A DNA stretch of 64,000 bases from Bacillota bacterium. Lineage in GTDB: Bacteria; Bacillota; Bacilli; Alicyclobacillales; SLC66. The notes under the pieces were generated by a model. The model was not told the DNA's origin and ran no database searches. It saw only the letters and a program-made list of their open reading frames with translations. The position numbers and the translations under genes are program-made. The stretch covers positions 1 to 64,000 of the forward strand of contig JAKACV010000009.1 in NCBI GenBank assembly GCA_021821085.1. Reading direction: 5' to 3'. Shown in pieces: positions 20,558 to 29,814 of this stretch (the first letter of the stretch is position 1; each line of letters starts with the position of its first letter).

Positions 20558-23500
20558 CTACATACCAGGTGTGACCGAATGGTCGATGACGTTTGCTTTG
20601 CGCTTAAACAGGCGTTTGATGCGCTTCATGTTATTGTCTGCTGTGACATAGATGACAGGTACGAGAATCAACGTCACGAGTGTCGAGAATAACAATCCAA
20701 ACGAAATGACTGTGGCCATGGAGGCGAGCGTAGCGCCTCCTGTGCCAAAACCAAGTACGAGCGGCAACATCGCGAGTACTGTGGTAAGTGTTGACATGAG
20801 AATGGGGCGCAGCCGAATTGGTCCTGCTTCTTGTAATGCCTCTGTAAGGGATCGTCCACGTTCACGCAATTGGTTGGTGTAATCCACGAGTACAATCGCG
20901 TTGTTGGCGATAAGCCCCATTACCATAATGACACCGATAAACGAATCGATATTGAGTGAGCGATGGGTGATAAAGAGTCCGAGTGCTCCGCCAATAAACG
21001 TGGGTGGTAGCGAAAACATAATTACGAACGGCGTGATAAACGACTCAAAGAGACTTGCCATCACCATATAGAGAAGAACGATGGAGAACAAAACGGCGAT
21101 ACCAAGGTCCATAAATGCTTGGCCGATGAATTTTCCTTGTTGTCCAAAGTTCACCGAATATCCTGCCGGAATGCGCAGGTGTTTGATTTCTGCACCGATG
21201 ATCCCCTGTGCGCGTCCCGCAGTGATGCCGTAGACGCTTGCATTGATCCTCACTGAACGCACACCATTTGAGTGGTTGATTACTGGTGGTTCCTGTGACG
21301 TACTAAGTGTCGCCACTTGATTGAGGGGAATCATGTCACCTGCGTTATTCATGATGAAGATCTGCGATAGATTCGAGATGTTGCGCGCGAAACTTTGCGG
21401 TAACTGAACATTGATGTTGTATTGATTGTTTCCGACAAAGTAAGTGGATGCATTGACGCCTTGAAATGCATCGTGCAATGTGGATTCAACCGTTTGTTCC
21501 GTGAGACCATATTGTTCGAGTGCAGCCTGATTGATTGTCAACACATAGTCTGGCATTCCTGTGGCAAGTGTATTGTCTACATACTCTAATCCCTTTGTTC
21601 GTTGCATGATGCCAGCCACTTCATTACTCAAAATGGTGAGCGTCTTTAAGTCGGGCCCTTGCACATCTACTTGTACACCTGATGTTGTTGGACCATTGCT
21701 CGCAGCAGACACAGGTTGCACGATAATCTGTGCTCCAGGAATATTTGAGATATAGCGATCAAATTCATGTGCAATTTGCCCCAAACTGTGCACCTTCGAG
21801 CTTAGTGTCACTGTCACTGTAGACGAGTTGGTTGCCCCAAAACTCTGTGAAGAGGTGCTTCCGATTTGTGCAAACACAGATTGAACACTTGGCATGTGTT
21901 CTTGTGCAAGTTGCTCTAATTGCTGCGTAAGCTTTGTGGTCGTAGATAAGTTAGTGCCATTTGCAAGAGTTGTTGCAATGGTGATCTGATTGCTGTTGAC
22001 TGTTGGAACAAGTTCAAATCCGATCAAAGGAACGAGTGTAAAGCTGACAAGGACCATCACAACTGCCCCGCCGATGATTGTTAGGCGGTGACGTAAACTC
22101 CATGTGAGTAGCTTGCGGTATAGTTGAGTCACATCGTACATAGCACGACCAGACCAGTCAAATAAAATCCATGGTCGAAATGGCGCCGTTTTACCGGGAA
22201 TGGACTCCTCTTGCTCAAAGTGTTTGCCCTTTAGAAATTTTGCGGCAAGCATCGGTGTGAACGTGATCGCTACAAATAATGCAGCAATGTGTGAAAAACT
22301 GACAGTCATAGCGATCGGGCCAAAAAACTGTCCTGCAACACCAGGAACGAAGATGGACGGGGCGAATACAGAAATTTGCGCCATCGCGGCGACGATGACT
22401 GCAAGCCCGACCTCGGACGTTCCTTGTTTCGCAGCTTCAATTGGATTGAGTCCGCGTTGCCGCGCGCGAAAGATGCTTTCTAGTACGACAATGGAAAAGT
22501 CAACTAGCGATCCGAGTCCAACCGCAAGGCTGCCAAGCGTTGCAGAGTTGATGGTAAGCCCTGCCGCGTTCATCAGAATAAACGTTGAAATCATTGCAAT
22601 TGGAATTGCAACGCCAATAATCAGTGTCGTGCGAACGCTGCGTAAAATCAGTAACATCACGAGAATCCCTATGATGAAACCAAGAATGGTGTGCTCGACA
22701 ACCGTCTGAATCGTCCCTTGAATGGTATTTGCCGAGTCGCTGATCATTGTCAGTTTTGTTCCTGGTGGAAGTTGATGTTGTAACTGCTTTATCGCTTGTT
22801 TTGTTGCTTGAGAAACTTGTACAGTATTGGCGTTTGTCGCTTGAGTAATTGTAAAACTTACAGCAGGTTGGTGATTCAAAGTTGAAATAAAGGAAACAAC
22901 CGCATAACCGTCTTGTACCGTAGCAACATCGCCGACTGTGAGATTTGCTTGTCCACTGCTAATTGGGATCGACGCGATTTGATTGGGTGATGTGATCTGA
23001 CCTTTGACCCGTAATGGAATGAGTTGGTTGCCCTTATTGACCTGTCCCGCATCGACTGTGACATTGCCTGAGGAAATCGCTGAAACAACTTGTCCGATCG
23101 AAATGTGATAGAACGTTAGCCGATGTGGATTGACGAGAACGTTGATTTGCCGATTGAGTCCACCCACTACATTGACCGATCCAACGCCGTTTAGATGCTC
23201 AAAGGCCGGAGCAACGACGTTGTTAGCTAGGTCTGTGATCGCTGACAGAGGTTCATTACCTGATAGTGCAATTGTAATAATCGGTTTATTGCTTGGGTTA
23301 AATTGTTGAACAATCGGCGTTTTTGCATCAATTGGAAGTTGTCCTTGGACACGATTCACAATGCTGCGCATATCATCTACTTCTTGGTATATATTCACGC
23401 CGTAATTGAACTGTACAACGACTTGGCTACTTCCAAGCGAGGAGGTTGAACTGATTTGCGAAACGCCAGCTAAACTTTGCAGCGCACTCTCAATGGGGTG

Positions 23501-23692
23501 TGTAACCTGTTGTTCCACTTCTGTGGGGGAGGCACCAGGCCATGAGGTGGCGACCGATGCAACCGGGATGTTTAGCGACGGTTCGAGTTCAATCGGCAAC
23601 TGAAAGATGGAGAACACGCCAATCAAAACGACTGCAGCCATGATCATCGTGATGGTCACAGATCGCCGTATAGAAAAGTCCGCGATTTTCAC
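20558..23692 (-). CDS. RND efflux transporter permease
   Basis: 1044 aa; SIRRSVTITMIMAAVVLIGVFSIFQLPIELEP, SWPGASPTEVEQQVTHPIE, large periplasmic-type loops. Confidence 0.92.
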   Translation of the reverse strand: MKIADFSIRRSVTITMIMAAVVLIGVFSIFQLPIELEPSLNIPVASVATSWPGASPTEVEQQVTHPIESALQSLAGVSQISSTSSLGSSQVVVQFNYGVNIYQEVDDMRSIVNRVQGQLPIDAKTPIVQQFNPSNKPIITIALSGNEPLSAITDLANNVVAPAFEHLNGVGSVNVVGGLNRQINVLVNPHRLTFYHISIGQVVSAISSGNVTVDAGQVNKGNQLIPLRVKGQITSPNQIASIPISSGQANLTVGDVATVQDGYAVVSFISTLNHQPAVSFTITQATNANTVQVSQATKQAIKQLQHQLPPGTKLTMISDSANTIQGTIQTVVEHTILGFIIGILVMLLILRSVRTTLIIGVAIPIAMISTFILMNAAGLTINSATLGSLAVGLGSLVDFSIVVLESIFRARQRGLNPIEAAKQGTSEVGLAVIVAAMAQISVFAPSIFVPGVAGQFFGPIAMTVSFSHIAALFVAITFTPMLAAKFLKGKHFEQEESIPGKTAPFRPWILFDWSGRAMYDVTQLYRKLLTWSLRHRLTIIGGAVVMVLVSFTLVPLIGFELVPTVNSNQITIATTLANGTNLSTTTKLTQQLEQLAQEHMPSVQSVFAQIGSTSSQSFGATNSSTVTVTLSSKVHSLGQIAHEFDRYISNIPGAQIIVQPVSAASNGPTTSGVQVDVQGPDLKTLTILSNEVAGIMQRTKGLEYVDNTLATGMPDYVLTINQAALEQYGLTEQTVESTLHDAFQGVNASTYFVGNNQYNINVQLPQSFARNISNLSQIFIMNNAGDMIPLNQVATLSTSQEPPVINHSNGVRSVRINASVYGITAGRAQGIIGAEIKHLRIPAGYSVNFGQQGKFIGQAFMDLGIAVLFSIVLLYMVMASLFESFITPFVIMFSLPPTFIGGALGLFITHRSLNIDSFIGVIMVMGLIANNAIVLVDYTNQLRERGRSLTEALQEAGPIRLRPILMSTLTTVLAMLPLVLGFGTGGATLASMATVISFGLLFSTLVTLILVPVIYVTADNNMKRIKRLFKRKANVIDHSVTPGM

Positions 23693-25587
23693 GATGAAAT
23701 CCCCTTTTTCTTAGAATGGTGTTTCGTGTCTGCAGCCACGGAGTGGCTTCTACTGATAAGGGACTTGCCATTTAACGAGACGAGCGTAACTTGGTTGCCT
23801 GGTGAAAGTAAATTTTGGCCTTGTACCACAAGTTCTTGACCGAGACTCAAGCCACCTGTAATTTGATACTCATTTTGTGTCATGGCACCAATTTGTACGA
23901 TTTGCGCTTGGGCCACGCCGTGTGAAACGATGAACACCTCGTTCGCTCCACTTTGCAGACTTAATACAGCATCTGCTGGTACCATGATGCCTAAGTGCGA
24001 AACGCTTGAAGATTCGACGGCCTGAACTTCGAGACCGGGTAGTAGGGGTGCTGTTGATCCGCTCACCTCAATATCAACCGGATACGCCAAGGTGCTTGTA
24101 GATAGTTGTGGGTGAATGGCCAAGACATGACCATGCAGCACTTCATTTAGTGAAGGTACGGTCACTGTCATGCCCGTTCCATCATGCAACTTGTTGATGT
24201 CAAATTCAGGGACATTCACTGTAACCATCTCAGGACTCATTGAAGCGAGTGTAACTAAGGTTGATTGCGCTCCCACTCCTTGACCGACTTGATCGTTAAC
24301 CGCCTGTACATAACCGCTGATTGGGGCAAGGATTTGACCGTCTTGAATTTGCGCCTGAAGGACTTGAACACCTGCATTGGCAGCTTGGATTTGTGCTTGA
24401 TTGACTTGAATCTGAGGGTTGTTCACCTGCGTGTCGTAAGAAGTTGTGACTTGTTGTAGTTGTGCTTTTGATGCTGCAATGCTTGTTGTTGCAGAACCTT
24501 GTGCAGCGACAAGTGCTGTTTTTGCCTGTTCGAGTTGTGCTGCTGCGACGCTGAGCGACTTACTTTGTTTAGCTGATGTAAGTGCTTGCTGTGCTTGATT
24601 TAGCTGTGCAGTGGCGACTGCAACCGGTTGATTTGCTTGTGCTGATTGTAAGTTGGCTTTTGCTGCTGCAAAACTTCCCTCCGCTTGTTGCAGAGCGCTA
24701 CTTGATTGTTCTAATTGGAGTGCATTTTGTGCATTTTGCAAGGCTGTTTGAGATTGATCATATTGACTTTGTGCCTGTAAGATCGCAGGAGCGGTCATCA
24801 GGTGATTCATTTCTTCCGCTTGTGTGAGTGTGGTATTGGCGTTTTGTAGTTCCTGTTGTAGATTTGCGACGTTTGCTTCATCTGTAGTGATAGTTGCAGA
24901 TTGTTGCTTTTTAACTGCAGTTAGATTTGCCTGTGCGGTATCGTACTGACTTTGTGCTTGTGCAATGACGTTTTGTTGATTGGTTTGTGCACTTTGCAAT
25001 TGCTGCTTGGCAAGAGATAAAGCATTTTCTTCTGCTACAATCGATGTATCAAATTGTTGAACCGCATCTTGATACTGTTGTGTTTGTGTATTTACCGTTT
25101 GTTGATTTTGCGCAATGGTATTTTGCGTAGTGGTTTGTACTTGTGCAAGATTTGCTTGCGCAGTTTTAATTGACGCTTGCGCCTGTTCGAGTGCATGATT
25201 ATTTGATTCCATAGCAGAGGTTAATTCTGTTTGTGAGACACCTGCATTGGCTTGCGATTGCGTAAGTTGTGCTTGCAATTGATTGGTGTTTAATGTGGCA
25301 AGGACTTGACCTTTTGCGATCACCTGACCCGGACGCACGTCAACTGTAGCCAGTACACCTGAGATGGCTGGCGAAACACTTGTCTGAATGTACGGTGTGA
25401 CTTGACCAAGATAGGTGTTTTGTGAGGTAACAGGGGATCGCGCAACAGTTTGCACACTGACTGGCAATGGTTGCAAGGCGGTTGCTTGGATATTGGATTT
25501 TGTTCCACATCCTGCAAGTAAGGAACCAAGCATGGTCGTGAAGATGAGGGTTGGTATGAATCTCCTTAAATGATAATCATTATTCAT
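23689..25587 (-). CDS. RND/HlyD-type adaptor subunit (lipoprotein)
   Basis: Lipobox LLAGCG; barrel-sandwich GVLATVDVRPGQVIAKGQVLATL and ILAPISGYVQAV flanking a long Gln/Ala coiled coil; overlaps the permease start. Confidence 0.9.
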   Translation of the reverse strand: MNNDYHLRRFIPTLIFTTMLGSLLAGCGTKSNIQATALQPLPVSVQTVARSPVTSQNTYLGQVTPYIQTSVSPAISGVLATVDVRPGQVIAKGQVLATLNTNQLQAQLTQSQANAGVSQTELTSAMESNNHALEQAQASIKTAQANLAQVQTTTQNTIAQNQQTVNTQTQQYQDAVQQFDTSIVAEENALSLAKQQLQSAQTNQQNVIAQAQSQYDTAQANLTAVKKQQSATITTDEANVANLQQELQNANTTLTQAEEMNHLMTAPAILQAQSQYDQSQTALQNAQNALQLEQSSSALQQAEGSFAAAKANLQSAQANQPVAVATAQLNQAQQALTSAKQSKSLSVAAAQLEQAKTALVAAQGSATTSIAASKAQLQQVTTSYDTQVNNPQIQVNQAQIQAANAGVQVLQAQIQDGQILAPISGYVQAVNDQVGQGVGAQSTLVTLASMSPEMVTVNVPEFDINKLHDGTGMTVTVPSLNEVLHGHVLAIHPQLSTSTLAYPVDIEVSGSTAPLLPGLEVQAVESSSVSHLGIMVPADAVLSLQSGANEVFIVSHGVAQAQIVQIGAMTQNEYQITGGLSLGQELVVQGQNLLSPGNQVTLVSLNGKSLISRSHSVAADTKHHSKKKGISS

Positions 25588-25640
25588 TGAAGTGAACTCC
25601 CCTGTCGCATCAATCTTTTATGTCTACAGCGTGGTGCAAC

Positions 25641-26129
25641 TTAATTGCAAGAATGAGAATCTTCGGCAAAGTGCACGAGTTGTTCATCGGCAGCGCGTAA
25701 TAGCCCATGCAATCCAAGCTCTAGGGCTTCTTTTTCAGATGCACTTAAAAGGGTGATTAGGGTGGCAAATAGGTCATCTGTAACCATTTTCATGACTTCT
25801 TTCATAACAGCTTCAGACGCCTCGGCTAGGTATAAACGATAGGAACGGCGATCATCTGTGTTTACAGCTTTTTTTACCATCTTTAATCGCTCATAGCGAT
25901 CCACCATGCCAGACGTAGTACTTTGTGCTACGCCAAGACGTGTGCTCAACTCTTTAATGGTCAGCCCAGGATGTCGGTTGATCATGCGTAGCGCAATGAA
26001 GTCGATGATTCGCAGTTCTGGTACACCGACTTTGCGATGAATCTCTTGACGAACCGTTTTGCGTACTAAGCGATGCACACGGTCAAGACAGAGCGGGAGA
26101 AGTTGGGCGAGTTTCATTTCTTCTGCCAT
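25641..26129 (-). CDS. MarR family transcriptional regulator
   Basis: HPGLTIKELSTRLGVAQSTTSGMVDRYERLKMVKKAVNTDDRRSYRLYL; ATG 26129 preceded by AAAGGG. Confidence 0.9.
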   Translation of the reverse strand: MAEEMKLAQLLPLCLDRVHRLVRKTVRQEIHRKVGVPELRIIDFIALRMINRHPGLTIKELSTRLGVAQSTTSGMVDRYERLKMVKKAVNTDDRRSYRLYLAEASEAVMKEVMKMVTDDLFATLITLLSASEKEALELGLHGLLRAADEQLVHFAEDSHSCN

Positions 26130-26179
26130 ATAGAGCAACCCTTTCGCAATATCGTGCGCCAATATAACGAGATAGTTAT

Positions 26180-26191
26180 AACGGATCCGTT
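26180..26191. promoter_or_regulatory. Palindromic candidate MarR operator
   Basis: AACGGATCCGTT perfect palindrome about 50 bp upstream of the probable marR start. Confidence 0.5.
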
Positions 26192-26306
26192 GTAAATATG
26201 CGAGATTTATGCGAGATTGTCAAGCGTTATTATGGCGCACAAATATTAGCCATCACAAAAGAGTGCTGGCTAATCGGAGGAGAAGGAGGGATCTATGTCT
26301 ATTTTT

Positions 26307-27440
26307 TTACGTGTTTATATTTTTTTCTAAAAATTCCGCGAGAAGGGCGGCGCGATAGGGAAGGTTGGCGATGACGATATGTTCGTTGCGCGCGTGTGCG
26401 CCGTCGCCGACGGGACCCAGTCCGTCAATGGTTGGGATGCCAAGTGCTGCTGTGAAATTGCCATCGCTTCCACCACCAGATAATCCTTCTTGTAAATCAT
26501 AACCGTGACGTTTTGCAATGTCTCGTAGTTGCAAAAAAAGGTGGACGCCCTGTTCTGAACGTTCTAGCGGATAGCGATTTATTCCACCTGTTACGGTGAT
26601 CCTCGTACCTTTTAGAAACGAGCGGCGATCTATCATATGGTTTGCCACGCGCTCTCCTTGTTCTTTTGTCATAAAACGCAGCTCGACTTCTGCCTGCGCA
26701 TACTCTGCTTTGACGTTTACGCGCGTTCCCCCTGTGATTAGACCGACATTGATGCTGACGCCTTCATCAATGTTGTTTAGTTGGCGCAGATCAGCTATTT
26801 GCATCGCTAATTCTTCGATTGCATTGACACCGGCTTTTGGATCATGCCCTGCATGCGCTGGAATCCCGCGCACGGAAATCGTAAAGTCGGCAATTCCTTT
26901 GCGTGCTGTTTTAATGTCGCCATTTGGTGGGATGCTAGACTCTGGGACAAGCACACAGATACTTTTGCGTGCTTCTTGTTCAATTAATTCGCGGGAGGCA
27001 TGTGATCCAATTTCTTCATCAGAGGTGGCTAAAAAGACGATTTTGCGATTGCCGTGCACATGATGTGCCGCGAGTGCATGCATCGCCCATAGTGCAACCG
27101 TAAGGCCACCTTTCATATCAAATGCACCGGGTCCATATAGCTTGCCGTCGCGCTTTGCAATCGGCAGGTCGCCTTGATTCCATACGGTGTCAAAATGCCC
27201 AAGTATCAGAAGTTGCTCCTGACCTTCGCCGTAGGTGAAACGGTAGCAATCTCCAACTCTCTCTTTGGCAATGCGCTCTGATCGGCCGCCGACGAGTGCA
27301 CTAAATTCGACAGCGAGGACTTGACCACATTGATCGACGAGTTGTTTATCGAGTGATGGAGATTCCGCTTCGATTAGAGTGATCAAAGTCTGCTCAATCT
27401 CCGATGTTCGTTGCACTAAGTAATCTAGTATTTCAGACAA
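26307..27440 (-). CDS. M20 family metallopeptidase (carboxypeptidase G2-like)
   Basis: LGHFDTVWNQGDLPI, GPGAFDMKGGLTVALWAMHAL, SDEEIGS, GGGSDGNFTAALGIPTIDGLGPVGDGAHARNEH. Confidence 0.9.
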   Translation of the reverse strand: MSEILDYLVQRTSEIEQTLITLIEAESPSLDKQLVDQCGQVLAVEFSALVGGRSERIAKERVGDCYRFTYGEGQEQLLILGHFDTVWNQGDLPIAKRDGKLYGPGAFDMKGGLTVALWAMHALAAHHVHGNRKIVFLATSDEEIGSHASRELIEQEARKSICVLVPESSIPPNGDIKTARKGIADFTISVRGIPAHAGHDPKAGVNAIEELAMQIADLRQLNNIDEGVSINVGLITGGTRVNVKAEYAQAEVELRFMTKEQGERVANHMIDRRSFLKGTRITVTGGINRYPLERSEQGVHLFLQLRDIAKRHGYDLQEGLSGGGSDGNFTAALGIPTIDGLGPVGDGAHARNEHIVIANLPYRAALLAEFLEKNINT

Positions 27441-27561
27441 TGGAAGACCTCCCCAAACTACACTCTACGTTATCATACCGTTCGCGAGTTTTTGCGACAA
27501 GGGCTAGGCGCAGAGGATATGGGGAGGTGATTTTTTTGGACCTCATGGATTGATTGTAAAA

Positions 27562-28131
27562 TTAAAATTGTTTTTTTGTCTCTTGATAATCTTTTAAAAT
27601 TTCTACTGCTTCACGAAAACGAATTGCATGAATAATTTCACGTTCTCGTAAAAAAGCAAGACTATCGCGAAGATCGACATCGTCGGTCAAATTGATGAGC
27701 CACTGATAAGTCGCGCGGGCTTTCTCTTCGGCCGCAATATCTTCATATAAATCAGCAATTGGATCACCTTTGCTCTGAATATAGGTTGCTGTAAATGGAT
27801 TACCAGCCGCATTTTCATAGAACAGAGACATTCCATGATTGGCATAATGTCCACCCAGTCCTGCTGTGCGCAACTGTTCTACTGTCGCATCTTTTGTTAG
27901 TTTGTACACCATCGTGGCAATCATCTCAAGATGCCCCAACTCTTCTGTGCCGATATCTGTCAGTAATCCGATGACCTTATCAGGAATCGTAAAACGCTGA
28001 TTTAGATAGCGTAGTGCAGCAGCCAATTCACCGTCTGGTCCACCATATTGTTCCAATAGATACTTGGCGAGTCGCGGATCACATGTACTCACCTTTACCG
28101 GATATTGTAATTTTTTCTCGTATGCCCACAC
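27562..28131 (-). CDS. cotJC: Spore coat protein CotJC (manganese catalase family)
   Basis: MWAYEKKLQYPVKVSTCDPRLAKYLLEQYGGPDGELAAALRYLNQRFTIPDK...TDIGTEELGHLEMI. Confidence 0.92.
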   Translation of the reverse strand: MWAYEKKLQYPVKVSTCDPRLAKYLLEQYGGPDGELAAALRYLNQRFTIPDKVIGLLTDIGTEELGHLEMIATMVYKLTKDATVEQLRTAGLGGHYANHGMSLFYENAAGNPFTATYIQSKGDPIADLYEDIAAEEKARATYQWLINLTDDVDLRDSLAFLREREIIHAIRFREAVEILKDYQETKKQF

Positions 28132-28207
28132 GACTGTAGCCTCCTTCGTTACAACATCCTATGCGACAAGGACAATAAGTAGGTTTACAGCGTCTGCGTA
28201 AGTATTC

Positions 28208-28957
28208 TCAATTGTCGTGAGTTGTCTCATCCCAGATATGCTCGGCCATCGCGATACAGCGATCAGCCGCTGCGGTTAATTTCCAAGCCGTCCTTATGTG
28301 ATCAAGAGCCGATCGCAGTCCTGGTGTGCGAAGGGTTGAATCATGTGCGTCACTCGCAACGAAATGTACTTTTCCCGCAGCCAGTAGACGGTGTGCTGTG
28401 CGTTCACACGCAGTACCAAAATTACCCATAACGGACGCGGCAGTCACTTGCAGAAGTGCACCTTCGGTGAGCGCGGCATCGACTATACGATCATTTTTTT
28501 GCGCCGCGAGATTGCGTTCCGGGTGCGCAATGATGCTAGTAATGTTGCGCAAGTTTAATTTATAGATGGTGTCTGGTAGTGACTTTGGCCATTCGCGCGT
28601 AGGGAGTTCGATCAAGGCATAGCGAATTTTATCATCGGCTACTGCTCCGAGACACAGTGCATCGGACGCAAGTAGGTGAGTGATGACATCTGCATGATAC
28701 CGAATTTCCATTCCTGGTCGAACCGTAAGCGGAATCTGCGCGACTTTTAGTGCCTGATTAAAGCGTTTTGTTTCGGTGCGAATAACATCTGTATGGACGT
28801 GATAGACGGGTGAATAGCCGTGCGGCGTGGCAAATAGTGCCGACGTTCCAGCCGCGACAAAAGCGTTGGCCATCTGTAGTGCGATTTCTGTATTCGCTGC
28901 TCCATCGTCTACTGCAGGCAAGATATGCGTGTGTATGTCTACTAATGTCGCCATCAT
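28208..28957 (-). CDS. CpsB/CapC/YwqE-type tyrosine-protein phosphatase (PHP domain)
   Basis: LVDIHTHILPAVDDGA, FATPHGYSP, IAHPERN, FVASDAHDS. Confidence 0.9.
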   Translation of the reverse strand: MMATLVDIHTHILPAVDDGAANTEIALQMANAFVAAGTSALFATPHGYSPVYHVHTDVIRTETKRFNQALKVAQIPLTVRPGMEIRYHADVITHLLASDALCLGAVADDKIRYALIELPTREWPKSLPDTIYKLNLRNITSIIAHPERNLAAQKNDRIVDAALTEGALLQVTAASVMGNFGTACERTAHRLLAAGKVHFVASDAHDSTLRTPGLRSALDHIRTAWKLTAAADRCIAMAEHIWDETTHDN

Positions 28958-29048
28958 TCGATCTCCTCTCCCGCGAAGCTATTTCTCCCATTATACTGAC
29001 GATTTCTTGCAGTTACGCGACATTCGTAGGCTTGCTGTATAAAATGAA

Positions 29049-29118
29049 TTGACAAAATAATAGATATAACTATATTATTGTTAATTATCAAGTTATTCGA
29101 CTGTCGACTGTCGACAGT
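29049..29118 (+). promoter_or_regulatory. Promoter and 19-bp palindromic operator for the gntR gene
   Basis: TTGACA...TATTAT promoter-like hexamers; ACTGTCGAC-T-GTCGACAGT perfect dyad at 29100-29118. Confidence 0.7.
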
Positions 29119-29146
29119 TTTAGTTGAGAAGGAAAGGAGAAGCGAA

Positions 29147-29812
29147 TTGGAGTCTTTGATTGTGCGGAGTGAACCACTTACAAAGCAAGTATACCGGGCA
29201 ATAAAAAATGCTATTTTGTCTGGTGAATTACACCCTGGAGAACGAGTGGTGGAATCGAGGTGGTCAAATCAACTCCATGTTTCTCGCAGCCCTGTTCGCG
29301 AGGCGATTCGATTACTTACCGCAGAGTACTTCTTGACCGAACAAGATGGTGTAATTGAAGTGTATCGACCTACTGTTGGGGATCTTCGGCAACTCTATGA
29401 GGTGCGACTTGCGATTGAAACAATGGCTGTGAAGTTGGTCGCACAAAGAGAACCTTCAGAAGCTCTATTGGAGCAATTAGAAAAAAACGTAGCAAGTACG
29501 GTTTGTGTTTTACGAGACGCCCCCACGATCTCAAACGTCGTGACACTGAATACCGAATTTCATTGGTCGATCGTAGTTGCAAGTGAAAATCACTATTTAA
29601 CCGAGATCTATCAGAACTATTCACAGTTGACAGAGACGTATGGACATTGGATTTTGCAGCGCAATCTTTTGCAAACCAAGATCGTAGAAGAACATAACGC
29701 TATTTTACATGCATTAGAGCAAGCTGATGCAGAAGTCGCGTTTCAAGCGATGTTCAACCATATCGCACACGATATTTCTGCCATTCAAAGCATTCATTTA
29801 GAGGGGGTATAG
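29147..29812 (+). CDS. GntR family transcriptional regulator (FadR/FCD type)
   Basis: LTKQVYRAIKNAILSGELHPGERVVESRWSNQLHVSRSPVREAIRLL; GAAAGGAGAAG before in-frame TTG 29147. Confidence 0.88.
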   Translation: MESLIVRSEPLTKQVYRAIKNAILSGELHPGERVVESRWSNQLHVSRSPVREAIRLLTAEYFLTEQDGVIEVYRPTVGDLRQLYEVRLAIETMAVKLVAQREPSEALLEQLEKNVASTVCVLRDAPTISNVVTLNTEFHWSIVVASENHYLTEIYQNYSQLTETYGHWILQRNLLQTKIVEEHNAILHALEQADAEVAFQAMFNHIAHDISAIQSIHLEGV

Positions 29813-29814
29813 AG

